Below, in pieces: positions 24,701 to 32,361 of a stretch of DNA of 64,000 bases. The notes under the pieces were generated by a model, which was not told the origin of the DNA, did no database searches, and saw only the letters and a program-made list of their open reading frames with translations. The position numbers and the translations under genes were made by a program. The DNA comes from Gnetum montanum (lineage: Eukaryota; Streptophyta; Gnetopsida; Gnetales; Gnetaceae): NCBI GenBank assembly GCA_015680685.1, contig MNCI01003374.1, forward strand, positions 124,001-188,000. Direction: 5' to 3'. The number at the start of each line of letters is the position of its first letter. Within the stretch, counting starts at the first letter, position 1.

Positions 24701-27700
24701 ACCTCTGTGTTGTTGATGTGTGAGCTAGTTCCTTATTTGGTGATTAAGAACTTACTTGAAATGCATAATTATCTTTTTTTAATTGTAAGTTGAGGACAGT
24801 GGATCTTGGAAGCTTGAAAGTCTCCTTTGAGCAAGTCTTTTAATGCATAATGAATGTTTTGTATATTTTGTCATACCTAAATTTTTCTTTCATGCAAAGT
24901 AAAATATTATTTATTTATTCCTGTTTTGATATGCTAACCCCATTTATTTATCAGCAAATATGTTTTTTTATTTGTGCAAAGAAAAGAAAGAAAATATACT
25001 TGTGATCATGTATGTTCATTTGCGTTCCATAAAATGAACCCACATGAATTATGATTAAAAGCCCTTTGGACCCTAGGATAAATAATTCACCTAAATTCAC
25101 AGTTAGTAATTAGGTGGATGATGCATATAATTGGTGTATCTTGTGTCAAACATGTAGTATTTTTAGGGATCATTAACTTAACATTTTAATAATAATATAT
25201 TTATCCATGTACCTTGAATGGATGGGTTGCATTGTTTATTTGTTTTGCATGCTCCTTACCCTGGATGTGGAGATTAACACCACTATCCAACTCTCCCCGT
25301 ACATATGCTTGCTCAACATTGGACCCAAGGGGGTTGAGTTGCTTAACACCTAAAAGTTTTCAATAATGTAGACACCATTTGTAAGTTTGTACCCCCTAAC
25401 GTATGATCCCCAATCACCAATCTTGGAGGTAATATCGAGGTGTAGTCAAAAAATGATGGTTGAGCTAAGCCTTGTTTGTGTAACATAGAACCCAAAGATA
25501 ATCTAACTCATAGTTGGATGACCCTCAATGTGGAAATGTAATGCCACATTGTGTGCGCAAAGTTATTGAAACCTATGTATATATTTTATTCCCAGCCATT
25601 GTTTGAAGCCTACTATAGATTAAACAATCTTGTTTGGCAAAAACATAGTAGAGGATTAGAATTAAATCTAACTACATTCATTGGTGCTACATATGAAGAA
25701 AAACCTAAAACAAGTGAGTAACACATATGTTTGATGTTTTCTAGCTTTCGAAGTGATGGGAAGTTTTAGCCATTACCATTGGCTATACTAGTCTTGAGGT
25801 ATCCTAGTGCTACTAAGGATAGATGACACACAATCAATGCATCAATCCTTAGAAATGTGAAGAGTAAAAAGGTTTCATCTCATCAACTTGTTATGACTAA
25901 TGAGGGAAGGAGATGCGTAGGCCTTGTAATCAATCCATCATTAATGAGTTATATTATTATTAGTTACTAGTGTAAGTCTAGTCCCATGTTCTAAGAGGAT
26001 TGTTCAAAAAATTTAGTGGATTTTGGAGGGTGGCTTTTAGGAATCTTACACTTCATTCTTGTGGTGGCGGATTGATTCTCAAACTCCATTAAGCTAGCCT
26101 AATCCAACCTTGCGTAGTGAATGGACAGAAGAGGAATTGAAAACAATGGAGCATATTTGCAGTAATGGGTCATCTAAACACTGACAAATAATTGCTAGAG
26201 CTTTATAATCCATTTTGTGCCATTCATTGATGAAAACAGAAGTAGACTTTATGCTTGGTCACCATACAAGCAACTAAACATCCTGTTTATATGACCCCAA
26301 TGTTTCTCCTTGAACTTCCAGAGCTCATAATTTTAGATAACAAATTTATCTACCTAAATGTCTTCATCTTGCACAAAGGGCTTACATTGAGTAAATAGAA
26401 TTATGCAACAAATACACTTCTACATCAAAGCCTACCTCAGAAATGACTATAGTATGAATGCCACCAAGCTTGACAATTGTTGATAAGAGTACTTATGCCA
26501 AAAAAACGCCATTGCGGCAAAATTGTTGTCGTACAAAGCTGCAATGAGCTTTAATACCCATTCCTGTGAAATCATGTACTGGAAGTGTCTTGTTATGAAA
26601 CAGTGTAGCAGCACGTGTAGAGAATACGGCAATGGAATCATTCAATGATTAACACATTAATAGAGGGAAACTGATAGAGATGCAGCAATGAGAGGAATCC
26701 TGAAAATTAATAGGAAAGCAAGAACAAACAATGATTGAAAGCCAATATTTAGGCTTTCCAATAATAACCCCAGCATAGAAGACCAAACCCTCTTACACCT
26801 CTCATTCTTCTCATGCCACAACACTGAACCCAGTATGGTTTTATAAATACATACACAAAGTAACATGATCCCAGTATTTTTCTCTCCCATCCTCTTGATT
26901 TTTTTTTTAAAATAAAACCCCCAAGACCCCCAAATGTGGGTTTATTACAGTGTTCACCTTTACAACATGTCAAGGGCCCATAGTTTACAAACAAAAACCA
27001 GGACAAAATAAATAGATTTGGCTTTAGTTAGCTCCAACAGGAGTTGCAAATTTAAAATGGTGATTGAAGGTCGAGTAGAGAATTACATGTAATACTTGAC
27101 TTTGGATGTACATTTGGAACCTAAGTACTTCTCAGACTGGTGAATCTGGTAATTAGTTTTTTTTTTTTTAATTTTTACTTTTTTCAGTTATTAGCATGCA
27201 GATAAAATTTTTATTCAATAGAATGTTGATCTTTTTTATTATTTCAGGTTGGCCAACGTTGTGAAATTAATCCTGGTGGCAAGAGAGGGGTTGTTATGTT
27301 TGTAGGTCAGGCAGAGACCCTTCCACCTGGATATTGGATTGGAGTACATTATGATGAGCCTGTAGGAAAGCATGATGGGGAGTAAGTGTTTAATTGTTAG
27401 GCAAAGTAGACAGTGATTATTACATCAAGCATCTAGTTTTAGAGCTGCAGAAATAATCATCTCATATGCATCTAATAAAGAGATGACCAAACAAAAGCTA
27501 TACAAAATGCTGACCTAATTGAATACAATTTGGATCAAATTCAAAATGTATTTTACATTTATTTGTAAGATATGATTGTTCCTCACTGTAATATATTCTC
27601 ATGGAACTTGGTATCTTTGGTAATGCTAATATAGTGTTGTCATGTCCTGAGTTCTCACAAGGTTCTTTTGTCCTTTGCATTTCTATTCCAATAACTGGAC

Positions 27701-30340
27701 AAATCTTGTACTAGATATTTGCTTCTACATCTTCTTTCATACTTCACTTTGGCTTGAACGTTTGCTTTTTATTTTTGCAGAACCGGTACTTTCTGCCTGC
27801 TTCTTACAAAATGTAACTAATTTTTTCACAATTTATACATGATACATGCATGTTGATTAACAGTGTTGGTTATAAATTTGCAAGCGACAACTCTTAAATC
27901 ATCTTTTCATCCAAAATTATGTGTATCTATAAGATGACAGTCTGCTAGGTTACAAATTCATCACAGTTGGACATAATTCATTTTTCTATATATAAAGTCT
28001 ATTCACAATATTGCTTTGACGTTGGTATGTTTCATTTTACATTTAGGTTGCACAGATATTTCTAAAAGTGATTCTAATCCTATAGGTTGCTAAAATAGGA
28101 TATAACAAATCATATGACATGCATATCCATATTTGCAAATTTTTTGATCTATTTTATTCTGGCTTCAGGGTGAAAGGAAAACGCTACTTTTCTTGCCCAC
28201 CTTTTCATGGTGGAATGCTTCGACCAGATAAAGTACAGGTTTGTGTTGTTTAGTGGTGTTTTCAGATTGTCATGAATTAATTAGCATTCTTGGATTACAG
28301 GTTCTTGGATTTTGCTTTCTTCATATCCATAATTACATTTAGTTTCTTTTTAATAGTTTTGAAGAAGCTGCATTTTAGTTTCATAGTTACAAGCCCAAAA
28401 GTTAACGCTAGAAAATTTAGTGGCTTCTGTTAGGCAAACCTCCTTGTACAATACTTTGATTATCAAAGAATAAAAGTTAAATGGGCAAGATAAAGAAGAG
28501 AAGCAATCAAGGAAACTTACATAGATAACAAGAGTCATCCAAATTATATTTTATAGTTGTTGCAACATTGGTATAGATAGAATGCTTATGGAAGATCATG
28601 CTTAGCTGTAATCATAATTCATTTTCTATCGTATGGGTCCTAGAATTAAGATCCACATTTTTAGATGAGCAGCAGTCGAGTTCTTTAAAGAATGGACATG
28701 CCTAGGTAATATGTTGTTTTGCAAACTAGCTTTGCAAATTCAAAGGTGTTTCTTCTTATGGTACAAGAAGCATATGAAAATATATGAAAGAGTGCCTAGA
28801 GATATTATTTGGTGATCCTTGTGGAGGAAACACATCCTTCATAAATATATTAAAGTGATTCAAGACATGTATGAAGGAGCTACTATTAAAATTAAAATAG
28901 CTTGAGGAATCACATTTGATTTTTCAGTCACAGTAGGTCTACATTAAGGGTTTGCATTTAGCTTATACTAGATGAAATCCTTTGGTATATGCTATTTGTA
29001 GATGATATTGTGTTGGTCGATGCAACCAAAGAAAATATTTCTTCTAAAACTAAAGAAGTGGAGACATGGTTGAGAATCAAAAAGATTAAAAATTAGGTGT
29101 TAGACAAAATATATGAAATGTAATTTCAAGGAAAGCATAAACAATGGTGAAATAGAAGTAACAATTCAAGTTTGAAAAGTTCCTCATTGCAAATATTTTT
29201 GCTATCTAGGATCAATGCTTCAATCAAATTGTGAAATTGATGAAAGATATAAGAAATATGATTGAGACAAGATGGTCAAAAGGAGATAAGGTTTATCTTT
29301 GGTAAGCTCACTTGCTTCTTGATTTGAGAATCTTCTTTGGAAAAGTTCATGCTTCATTAACATTGATCTTTTCACCACCAATACACACATGGCTATTAAG
29401 CTTCTTTCATGAAATGGTACTTCCAACAAGTAGGTTGCTTCATTAATTTATAATTTGGTGTAATTTGTAATAAGGGAATCCCCTTGTTTTTAAGCTTAAT
29501 TATTCACCTTTCAAGAGGGCTTAGGTTTAGGACCATCTTAAATCTTAACTTTCAAGATTTCTTACAACATTTCCATGTTAAGCCTCATCATCGATGAGTT
29601 AAGATTTCCTTAAGTCTTTTTTGCTAAGATAAAAGGGATTTCTTAGTGAAATTAAATTTGAAAGTTATGAAAGGTTTCTTCACAAACATAAAAAGAATTC
29701 TAATTTTAGTTTCATGTTTGATCAACATCATGTTCCTTGCTTTTATGTTTTTATCCATCTTTTTTCCCTCATGGATATCAAGATGATTTGTTTTGTTTAT
29801 TGATATGGTTAAGGTTTCTTACAACATTCCCAACGTAAGCCTCACCATGAATATTTAATATTTTTTTCAAAATTTTTTACTAAGATAAAAAGAATTTCTT
29901 AGTAAAAATGAGTTGGAAATGTGTTTGTTTGATTTAAAGTTTTGGAAGGTTGCTTTATAGACATAAAAGGAATCTTAATTTAGTTTCATGTTTAAGTACC
30001 ATCATGTTTCTTTAAGTTTCTATCCTTTTTCTCCTCTTGGATATCAATATATGGTTGATCCATTTGTTTATTGATATGTTTTTCTCGGTATTTTAAGTTG
30101 TTTAAAAAGAATTAAAGAAACTTATGTTCGTTGCTTCCATAATCCCATCATTTTCCCTCCTTTTTAGACATCTTTTTTTTTCTTTTTGGATACCAAGATA
30201 TCGTGATTCTTTTTGTTTATTGATATTGTTTTTTAGTTTTCTAAGTTAAATTGTTTACAAAGAATTAAAGAGAATTATGGTTGGATTTTCAGGTAGGAGA
30301 TTATCCTGAGCGAGATCTTTTTGAAGATGAAGAAATTTAA
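3707..30340 (+). CDS. TBCB: Tubulin-folding cofactor B, C-terminal half (five exons, 5' end outside the window)
   Basis: Five exons (3707-3768, 5824-5865, 27248-27381, 28169-28238, 30293-30340) join in frame to give 117 residues, then TAA. Every junction has GT at the donor and AG at the acceptor. The product matches the second half of plant TBCB (about 240 residues): linker, CAP-Gly domain with the GKHDG motif, and an acidic tail ending EEI. TBCB is a cytosolic chaperone that takes alpha-tubulin from the CCT chaperonin and acts with TBCE in making tubulin dimers. CAP-Gly domains bind EEY/F-type C-termini, and the TBCB acidic tail is known to contact TBCE. The ubiquitin-like N-terminal exons are not visible in 1-3706, so that intron is at least 3.7 kb. 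Intron lengths here are 2055, 21382, 787 and 2054 bp. All five exons are free of stops, so the gene is probably functional. The family call is secure; no expression evidence is available. Confidence 0.93.
3900..4193 (+). other. Unrecognised 97-codon open stretch inside an intron
   Basis: It begins [12 protein letters not shown] and contains a hydrophobic part, [16 protein letters not shown]. It sits fully inside a TBCB intron on the same strand. A second frame stays open from about 4193 to the stop near 4300 and includes [20 protein letters not shown], which looks protein-like. The pair could be a frameshifted retrocopy of a gene. I cannot name a family, and chance remains possible. Confidence 0.2.
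5386..5579 (-). mobile_element. 5'-truncated LINE tail, 194 bp, with target-site duplication
   Basis: On the minus strand this is a LINE 3' end followed by poly(A), seen as a T run at 5386-5397 on the + strand. The first bases after the T run (GAGAAGAGTTCGGGATTTTA) match the end of the large LINE at 12752 and, more weakly, the copy at 7002. An 11-bp direct repeat, ACAAGGATTAT, flanks it at 5375-5385 and 5580-5590. That fixes both ends and shows target-primed insertion. Confidence 0.85.
5824..5865 (+). CDS. TBCB: TBCB 42-bp exon
   Basis: A very short phase-0 exon bounded by TTCAG and GTAAGT encodes [14 protein letters not shown]. This matches the segment that ends in a conserved IK directly before VGxRC in plant TBCB. 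It lies between introns of 2055 and 21382 bp. The strong donor and the exact frame with both neighbours support it. Confidence 0.88.
6928..7000 (+). repeat. tRNA-like fragment (SINE head or tRNA relic)
   Basis: AGCTCAGTGGTTAAGC resembles a pol III A box and GTGTTTAAATCCC a B box, about 30 bp apart. It is directly followed by the T run that marks the poly(A) end of the LINE at 7002. The anticodon arm is not convincing, so it is not called a tRNA gene. Confidence 0.4.
7002..7780 (-). mobile_element. 5'-truncated LINE copy carrying the J-domain-like C-terminus
   Basis: The T run at about 7002-7012 is the poly(A) tail on the minus strand; sequence next to it is distantly like the tails at 5398 and 12765. 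The minus-strand reading at 7720-7499 contains [18 protein letters not shown] and later EFHPKKTKN. This parallels [18 protein letters not shown]...CHPDAS in the large LINE at 13.3 kb, and the acidic EEQ-rich part before it also aligns. The HPD motif is HPK here. The 5' break near 7780 is approximate and no target-site duplication was found. Confidence 0.65.
7781..12207. other. Giant intron, no gene seen
   Basis: AT-rich sequence. The word CTAAGAGGYCAATTACTAGT is duplicated 122 bp apart at about 8571 and 8693. A block at 9000-9230 contains short inverted and GC-richer stretches. The open piece at about 10060-10330 is not recognised. No reverse transcriptase, integrase or transposase motif is visible here. 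Confidence 0.45.
12208..12304 (+). repeat. SINE, copy 3
   Basis: A-box-like TTAGCGGTAAGAGCCTTGG is followed by CTCCAAGTTA, B-box-like GTTCAATTCC, ATTGAGTTATAT and an A-rich end. The copy at 32058 has the same words in the same order and spacing (TTAGTGGTAAGACTCTTG, CTCCAAGTTA, GTTGAGTTATA). Two such matching copies 20 kb apart support a real SINE family rather than a lone tRNA relic. Confidence 0.6.
12648..12750 (+). pseudogene. Ty3/gypsy gag, N-terminal piece
   Basis: The open reading from ATG 12648 begins [20 protein letters not shown], the basic MPPR-type start common in plant Ty3/gypsy gag. It ends where the T run of the LINE begins at about 12752. The rest of gag continues beyond the LINE at 16361. 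Confidence 0.6.
12851..12937. repeat. Two tandem units of about 43 bp next to the sequence gap
   Basis: A unit starting GAGGGGGAAGGATCCCC and ending CATCTCACCCAG occurs twice in a row, with single-base changes and one N at 12893. It lies in the LINE 3' UTR just before the N run. More units may be hidden in the gap. Confidence 0.75.
12999..13216. other. Assembly gap (218 N)
   Basis: A run of N inside the LINE 3' UTR, close to a 43-bp tandem repeat, which is a likely cause of the assembly break. Confidence 0.99.
13282..13834 (-). pseudogene. LINE C-terminal module: coiled coil plus J-domain-like end
   Basis: A 180-codon reading begins at [17 protein letters not shown] (13824). About 100 residues are rich in E, R, A and Q with heptad-like spacing, a probable coiled coil. 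The end reads [20 protein letters not shown] and then [20 protein letters not shown]. The pattern Y..LG(I/V)S....DE(L/I)RR, then HPD, then a basic helix is that of helices II and III of a J domain, whose HPD loop stimulates Hsp70 ATPase. The TAG at 13282-13284 lies inside the putative third helix. The frame stays open after it ([11 protein letters not shown]...). The G7 run at 13829-13835 probably marks the frameshift that separates this part from the upstream frame. The J-domain call is inference from motif spacing only. Confidence 0.5.
13840..14640 (-). pseudogene. LINE middle module: plant-transposon-like domain and proline-rich linker
   Basis: Downstream of the reverse transcriptase end, one frame (with TAG stops near 14581 and 14518) reads [20 protein letters not shown], then [20 protein letters not shown] and [17 protein letters not shown], followed by a proline-rich linker. 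The RG..IWVTE.AI...LGAP pattern recalls the domain annotated as 'putative plant transposon protein' in many plant retroelements. The long ORF beginning at 14495 covers most of it; its last third, below about 13830, is the wrong frame of the coiled-coil part. The function of this segment is unknown. Confidence 0.45.
14641..16345 (-). pseudogene. LINE reverse transcriptase with zinc-finger region
   Basis: A 517-codon open reading (16248-14695) extends upstream to about 16345 through one TGA. It shows the plant L1-type order: [32 protein letters not shown] (first catalytic Asp), [22 protein letters not shown] (catalytic YADD), and the zf-RVT region [19 protein letters not shown] with [19 protein letters not shown]. 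The reading then crosses an 11-G run (14714-14724), where the frame changes, and ends [19 protein letters not shown], the usual W..K..N tail. The endonuclease domain and ORF1 are missing. It makes cDNA during LINE transposition; this copy cannot move by itself. Confidence 0.9.
16361..17270 (+). pseudogene. Ty3/gypsy gag, main part
   Basis: The open part (16361-16684) contains [20 protein letters not shown] and [15 protein letters not shown], matching the retrotransposon gag domain (P..F....D...A..WL..IE, then Y.L.GEA..WW). Homologous codons continue after TGA 16682 through [10 protein letters not shown] and [13 protein letters not shown] with stops. No intact zinc knuckle is evident. Confidence 0.75.
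17300..17830 (+). pseudogene. Ty3/gypsy protease-like region, degraded
   Basis: Broken frames give [19 protein letters not shown], which resembles the V..ANG......G.....L part after the aspartic protease active site of plant Ty3/gypsy elements, and later [11 protein letters not shown]. The catalytic D(T/S)G itself was not identified. Homology stops at about 17830, where a foreign block begins. Confidence 0.5.
17831..19400 (+). pseudogene. DUF4283 / zinc-knuckle gag-like fragment (LINE ORF1 type)
   Basis: The open piece 18423-18614 ([27 protein letters not shown]) and later frames ([38 protein letters not shown]) follow the plant DUF4283 pattern. [16 protein letters not shown] at about 19020 is a CX2CX4HX4C zinc knuckle of the type found after DUF4283. 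Such proteins are typical of plant L1 ORF1 and related transposons. It occupies the place where the gypsy reverse transcriptase should be. The 5' limit (leader about 17860-18420) is approximate. Confidence 0.6.
19430..19810 (+). pseudogene. Ty3/gypsy RNase H
   Basis: [19 protein letters not shown], then [20 protein letters not shown] (catalytic E in the ELAAIV context) and [14 protein letters not shown] match the plant Ty3/gypsy RNase H. The catalytic Asp in VWIDHKSL (family: V.TDHKSL) is kept, but an internal TAA and TAG break the frame. Confidence 0.8.
19890..20810 (+). pseudogene. Ty3/gypsy integrase
   Basis: The HHCC zinc finger ([20 protein letters not shown] ... CVTCQQVK) precedes the core, which starts [20 protein letters not shown] with the first catalytic Asp and ends with [14 protein letters not shown], holding the catalytic Glu. 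LVEFTYNN and [12 protein letters not shown] follow. Several stops and frameshifts. Integrase would insert the cDNA; this copy is dead. Confidence 0.8.
20824..21245 (+). pseudogene. Ty3/gypsy integrase C-terminus with chromodomain
   Basis: The frame 20830-21138 includes [17 protein letters not shown] and [17 protein letters not shown] (the usual L.P....HPVFHVS.L region). After TAA comes [14 protein letters not shown] and [15 protein letters not shown], the (V)KW....EATWE.E pattern of a chromodomain. Chromoviruses use this domain to target chromatin. This defines the element as a chromodomain-bearing Ty3/gypsy. Confidence 0.75.
21269..21279 (+). other. Polypurine tract of the chromovirus
   Basis: AAGTGGGGGAG directly follows the chromodomain and would prime plus-strand synthesis. 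The 3' LTR should start next (TTATGGAGTGCC...), but no second copy was found upstream of gag. Confidence 0.6.
21280..22000 (+). repeat. Probable decayed 3' LTR of the chromovirus
   Basis: AT-rich sequence after the polypurine tract, with an (AT)n run at about 21474-21488. It is assigned by position only; the end is unknown and there is no LTR partner. Confidence 0.3.
22001..23700 (+). repeat. LTR-like block with TATA box, unclassified
   Basis: A less AT-rich stretch ends in CCTATAAATAGAGCC at about 22917, followed by a T- and G-rich leader. This looks like a U3/R promoter region of an unclassified LTR element. Open readings on both strands show no known domain. No flanking repeat was found, so this is a weak call. 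Confidence 0.3.
23701..26119. other. Giant intron, no gene seen
   Basis: AT-rich with short poly(T) and TA runs (for example about 24165). No coding domain, RNA gene or clear repeat is recognised. Confidence 0.5.
26120..26345 (-). pseudogene. Copia gag fragment
   Basis: On the minus strand, [10 protein letters not shown] is followed by [20 protein letters not shown] and PLLQICSI. This matches the copia gag pattern (F..WK.K..., then W...D.KAL..I..CL.D..L). The fragment has frameshifts and no further copia domains nearby, so it is a scrap. Confidence 0.5.
26346..27247. other. End of the giant intron, no gene seen
   Basis: Contains homopolymer tracts at 26900 and 27160 and the pyrimidine-rich acceptor region of the CAP-Gly exon. 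No gene is recognised. Confidence 0.5.
27248..27381 (+). CDS. TBCB: TBCB exon: CAP-Gly domain, first two thirds
   Basis: The acceptor TTTCAG is followed by [16 protein letters not shown] and, later, [18 protein letters not shown], the signature of CAP-Gly domains (glycine-rich loop, aromatic residues and the GKHDG core that binds C-terminal EEY/F or EEI-type tails). The exon starts in phase 0 and ends after two bases of a codon; the donor is GTAAGT. It is 134 bp and fully open. Confidence 0.95.
28169..28238 (+). CDS. TBCB: TBCB exon: end of CAP-Gly domain
   Basis: The acceptor CTTCAG precedes G28169, which completes the GAG codon split by the intron. The reading then runs [11 protein letters not shown] and [11 protein letters not shown], the closing strand of the CAP-Gly domain (G..YF.C....G..V.P in the family). 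Donor GTTTGT follows 28238. The exon is 70 bp. Confidence 0.94.
28770..29260 (+). pseudogene. RTE-type LINE reverse transcriptase relic
   Basis: In one frame from about 28770: [11 protein letters not shown], then [20 protein letters not shown], then [10 protein letters not shown]. After a frameshift: [17 protein letters not shown] (FVDD for the catalytic FADD) and [12 protein letters not shown]. This is the order of plant RTE-clade LINEs (VPR..LW, AI.DMY.G, GLHQGS.LSP, LFADDIVLV, W...LE..GL). It lies in the TBCB intron 28239-30292 on the same strand, with many stops. Confidence 0.75.
29554..30245. repeat. Imperfect tandem repeat, period about 257 bp, nearly three units
   Basis: The word AAGRTTTCTTACAACATTYCC recurs at 29554 and 29811. 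Each unit also carries a match to TTTTTCCCTCATGGATATCA and TTTGTTTATTGATATG. A third partial unit covers about 30075-30245. It ends only about 45 bp before the last TBCB exon. Confidence 0.7.
30293..30340 (+). CDS. TBCB: TBCB last exon: acidic C-terminus and stop
   Basis: The acceptor TTTTCAG is followed by [15 protein letters not shown] and TAA. Plant TBCB ends with the same [15 protein letters not shown]-type tail, so the acidic C-terminus (the part that contacts TBCE) is kept. No clear AATAAA follows within a few hundred bases. Near matches such as ATTAATAGA at about 30397 could serve as a plant poly(A) upstream element. Confidence 0.95.
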   Translation, partial: VGDYPERDLFEDEEI

Positions 30341-32057
30341 GCAATCGCTTCACTCTTCTTCTATAACATTTTAAGATTAATTACTAGTTGTAACATTGGA
30401 TTAATAGAGAACATATATTCATGTGTTCCTTAAATCTTCATAGGGAAAATGATTGTTATGATCAATTTTAGTTGTTGATATTAATAGGGATTACAATTAA
30501 TAACCAAATATGCTTTTGATTTTACTTTTAATTTACTTTTAGTCGTTGATATTGTGGTAATTGTAACTATCCTTTGTTGAAAATATTAAGTAAATAGTAA
30601 TCAAGATATGATTGTAGGGTACATGCAGTGATATGAATAGCTTTGGTAAAAATTCATGGTAAGAAATTCAAATTTTGAATGCATTGAATATAGTTTTCAT
30701 AAGAACATTTATAATTTATATCTTCATGCAAACTACCTTAATCTATTTTATTGTTTTATGATAAATTGTCGTAGTCATGTATGAACAATTTTATTATTTT
30801 ATCTTATCAAAGTTTAATAATTGAGATGAAAGCATTTTGCTAATATTTCTTATATTGATTTTGACGGTATAAAATATTGTCTAGACAACCTTAAGGATGC
30901 TTGAGTATGAGATGCAACTTTATGTTTTAAAGATTTTTGGGATATGTATCATGCCTATTTTTTTGACCATTATAAGTTTTGAACAATATCTAGATAGATT
31001 TTGACCAGGATAGTTTTCATACATTTCATCTAGATTAAAATCTTAAAGGCTATGGTTAAGAATAGGATAGATCAATTTGGAAGAAATACCAATAGCATTA
31101 AATTGTAAATACAAATTCACAAGGTACCAAAGAGAGTTGATTTTTATGTCTTAGATCCTTTGTCTTAGATCTTTTGCATTTGTTGGATCTTAACTAGTTT
31201 TTGTTGGACAATGCTTGTATATTAGTATTTAAGATGAAAAAAAGAAAAAAGGAAGCTAAGTATTTGAATTACATGAGGATTTTCTAATGACCATCATGTA
31301 GAGTAGTTATAATTGTAATGCCTTGTTTTTGGATGCCATGGCAACCATAAAATATATGTTATATTCAACATTGCATTATGTGTATTAAATACAATAGGGA
31401 AAATATAAAAGAAAATAAAAAGAAACACTATTAACAAGGAAATTGGAAAATGATTAAGAGCATTTGGGTCATGCTTTGATGATTTTCGGGGTTGTCTTCA
31501 TTTGACATCTATCTTTTGCGAACAATTTAGCATTGCTTCCATGGTTAGAAGGGATGGTCAAGTTCCTTCCTTTCACACTTCCCCTAGCACTTGTTACTCA
31601 TAATTATTAGCTTTGTAATTTTATGTTGACATGACCTTTGAGTGAGTTACTAGTACAAATACTTTAGGTGAAACCTCCAAAGGTTTTCTTAAAAGATGTT
31701 TGTAATTACATGTCCTTTTATTAGAGGTCTTTTAATAATAATTACAACTCCTACTACCATTTGGGAATGAGGATAAGACAAACTATCCTACTTACTACTT
31801 ACCTTTTGTTCATCCTTGAAAGAATTCATGCCAAGCCCCTTCTCTATGTTTCAATGCATTAATTTCTCCTTTGAAATGGGATTTTAATATTCTCTTGCTT
31901 AATTTGCAATAAAATAAGTATACATTAGATAGGAAATTGAGGAAGAAACAAATCTATCATTATACTAATAACTTATATTAATCCCTTAGCAATAATAAGA
32001 GACGAATTAAAGGTTTACCAATTGCAAGTTTTGAATAGAATTACACTGTGCATCTCG
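30341..32057. other. TBCB 3' flank, no gene seen
   Basis: AT-rich sequence holding the TBCB 3' UTR and intergenic DNA. No domain, RNA gene or clear repeat is recognised. Confidence 0.5.
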
Positions 32058-32150
32058 TGTTCTTTGGTTATTTAGTGGTAAGACTCTTGATTTGGAATCT
32101 CCAAGTTATGGATTTGATTTTGGTGGACAATGTTGAGTTATAAAGTTCTA
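32058..32150 (+). repeat. SINE, copy 4
   Basis: A-box-like TTTAGTGGTAAGACTCTTG is followed by CTCCAAGTTATGG, a decayed B box (GATTTGATTTTGG), and CAATGTTGAGTTATAAAG. Same order and spacing as the copy at 12208. Confidence 0.6.
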
Positions 32151-32361
32151 ATTAGACTACATATCTTGGTGTGTACCTAGTAATGTTTACTTATTTTATT
32201 TAAGGGTTATAAGTTAAATAAGAAAAGGAAAAAAAAATAATAATTGTTAAGAATCTCCTTGTTCTTCATCTAGCTTTGGGTATTAAAGGATGTAGTTGCC
32301 CTTTAGCCATAAAGGAAATATGGTTGAATAGCCACATTTTGGATGGTAAGGTTTGACCTTG

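Larger units (their letters stand above)
5866..27247. other. TBCB giant intron, 21,382 bp
   Basis: It is bounded by GTAAGT at 5866 and TTTCAG at 27242-27247, and splices the 42-bp exon to the CAP-Gly exon in phase 0. It contains at least five transposon-derived blocks, one inside another. Very long introns filled with retroelements are typical of conifers, cycads and Ginkgo. Confidence 0.9.
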
